From NCBI GenBank assembly GCA_024404275.1, contig JAKSQG010000090.1, positions 1-7,476 of the forward strand: DNA of 7,476 bases, written 5' to 3'. The stretch comes from Clostridia bacterium (lineage in GTDB: Bacteria > Bacillota > Clostridia > Christensenellales > Aristaeellaceae). Positions 7,145 through 7,476 of this stretch are shown here, in pieces. Under the pieces are notes generated by a model, which was not told the DNA's origin, ran no database searches, and was given only the letters and a program-made list of their open reading frames with translations. Made by a program: the position numbers and the translations under genes. Within the stretch, counting starts at the first letter, position 1. Every line of letters starts with the position of its first letter.

Positions 7145-7173
7145 TTGACTCGACCGCAAAGGAATCCTAAAAT
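7145..7173 (+). promoter_or_regulatory. Sigma-A-type promoter for the DUF2974 gene
   Basis: TTGACT at 7145-7150 and TAAAAT at 7168-7173 are separated by exactly 17 bp, each matching consensus at 5 of 6 positions. The predicted start is near 7180, giving a leader of about 87 nt before the ATG at 7267. It reads divergently from the minus-strand cluster. The surrounding 7050-7266 intergenic stretch holds no gene I can support. Confidence 0.7.
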
Positions 7174-7244
7174 AAAAGCATCCCGGAAGGATGATGTCCG
7201 AGTTTTCCTGAAGGATTTGTCCCCCTGCTTGCTCCTGTGACGAT

Positions 7245-7256
7245 GCGCGGAAGCGC
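7245..7256 (+). promoter_or_regulatory. Small GC hairpin next to the ribosome binding site of the DUF2974 gene
   Basis: GCGC (7245-7248), loop GGAA of the stable GNRA type, GCGC (7253-7256). The ribosome binding site GAAGGA starts at the next base, 7257. The stem is only 4 bp, so an effect on translation is speculative. Confidence 0.3.
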
Positions 7257-7266
7257 GAAGGATTGT

Positions 7267-7476
7267 ATGACATAGCAAAATATTCTGGATTATATCAAAT
7301 GGCGCGGCGATCTGTCTGTGGAAACCGTGCCGCTGTGCCCGGTCGACCTGCTGATCCTGTCTGAAATGATCTACAGCCCGCTGGAAGATTTGAAGGGGCT
7401 TACAGGCCCGTTGGGTTTGCTGGCGGCAAGACTGGGTCCTGCCCCTGACGAAAAAGAGGAAAAAACACGGTTGAGC
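7267..7476 (+). CDS. DUF2974/Mbeg1-like protein, N-terminal part, with in-frame TAG at codon 3
   Basis: 70 codons to the window edge; the gene continues beyond it. The frame reads ATG ACA TAG CAA AAT ATT CTG, that is M-T-stop-Q-N followed by ILDYIKWRGDLSVE and VDLLILSEMIY. This opening is characteristic of the DUF2974 (Mbeg1-like) family, whose members start close to an N-I-x-DY-x-x-WRGDL motif and carry an alpha/beta-hydrolase-like core further on. GAAGGA at 7257-7262 sits 4 nt before the ATG, and a good promoter lies upstream, so this looks like the genuine start. The TAG at 7273-7275 falls between that start and the conserved motif. Later in-frame starts (GTG 7318, GTG 7327, ATG 7366) would delete the motif and have no clear ribosome binding site. 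It is read through or recoded, or broken. The function of the family is poorly known. Confidence 0.72.
7273..7275 (+). other. In-frame amber (TAG) codon at position 3 of the DUF2974 gene
   Basis: The TAG follows ATG ACA and precedes CAA AAT ATT in frame. The conserved ILDYIKWRGDL begins three codons after it. Reading it as Gln or Glu would give a normal family N-terminus. Confidence 0.75.

Noticed and set aside
6006..7148. Plus-strand open frame (380 codons) opposite the phosphatase genes
   Set aside because: It covers two minus-strand genes with intact catalytic motifs, and its own translation shows no family features.
7076..7273. Short minus-strand frame in the divergent intergenic region
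   Set aside because: There is no recognisable domain or ribosome binding site, and it overlaps the plus-strand promoter and leader.

Overview
The window looks like chromosomal DNA from a GC-rich, gut-type Clostridia (Oscillospiraceae/Ruminococcaceae style, Bacillota). That placement is inferred from strong GGAGG ribosome binding sites, a sigma-A-type promoter, a Bacillota-style Tex protein, and a DUF2974/Mbeg1-like gene, a family common in Clostridia. No rRNA, tRNA, CRISPR array or insertion sequence is visible. Coding density is high and almost everything lies on the minus strand.

Layout, left to right. (1) 2-514 (+): C-terminal part of a HlyD-type membrane-fusion/efflux adaptor. (2) About 535-575: a strong hairpin that can act as a terminator in both directions, between convergent genes. 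(3) 587-1258 (-): an OmpR-type response regulator with a degenerate receiver pocket. (4) 1259-1377: a spacer with a tandem 10-bp repeat inside an inverted repeat. (5) 7049 down to 1378 (-): a tight six-gene cluster, in transcription order metallophosphoesterase, histidine phosphatase, GNAT acetyltransferase, Tex, HAD phosphatase, L-ribulose-5-phosphate 4-epimerase (araD). The first three genes overlap by 4 nt (ATGA, GTGA), GNAT and tex are 1 nt apart, and the later gaps are 23 and 16 nt. Promoter candidates lie in the 7050-7266 intergenic region. (6) 7267-7476 (+): the 5' end of a DUF2974/Mbeg1-like gene, divergent from the cluster, behind a good TTGACT-17-TAAAAT promoter.

The most notable signal is TAG used inside coding frames. 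Tex is otherwise intact over 715 codons but has an in-frame TAG at codon 338. The DUF2974 gene has an in-frame TAG at codon 3, between a well-placed ATG and the conserved family start. The two genes are on opposite strands, and neither TAG changes the reading frame. None of the eight visible gene ends uses TAG (six TGA, two TAA). Either TAG is read through or reassigned here (Gln or Glu would be the simplest), or two independent nonsense changes or errors lie 3.4 kb apart. The sequence alone cannot decide between these.

The cluster mixes housekeeping roles: RNA-associated Tex, three putative phosphatases/phosphoesterases, an acetyltransferase and a sugar-phosphate epimerase. Close packing suggests co-transcription, but no single pathway is evident. 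AraD has no AraA or AraB partner in the window.
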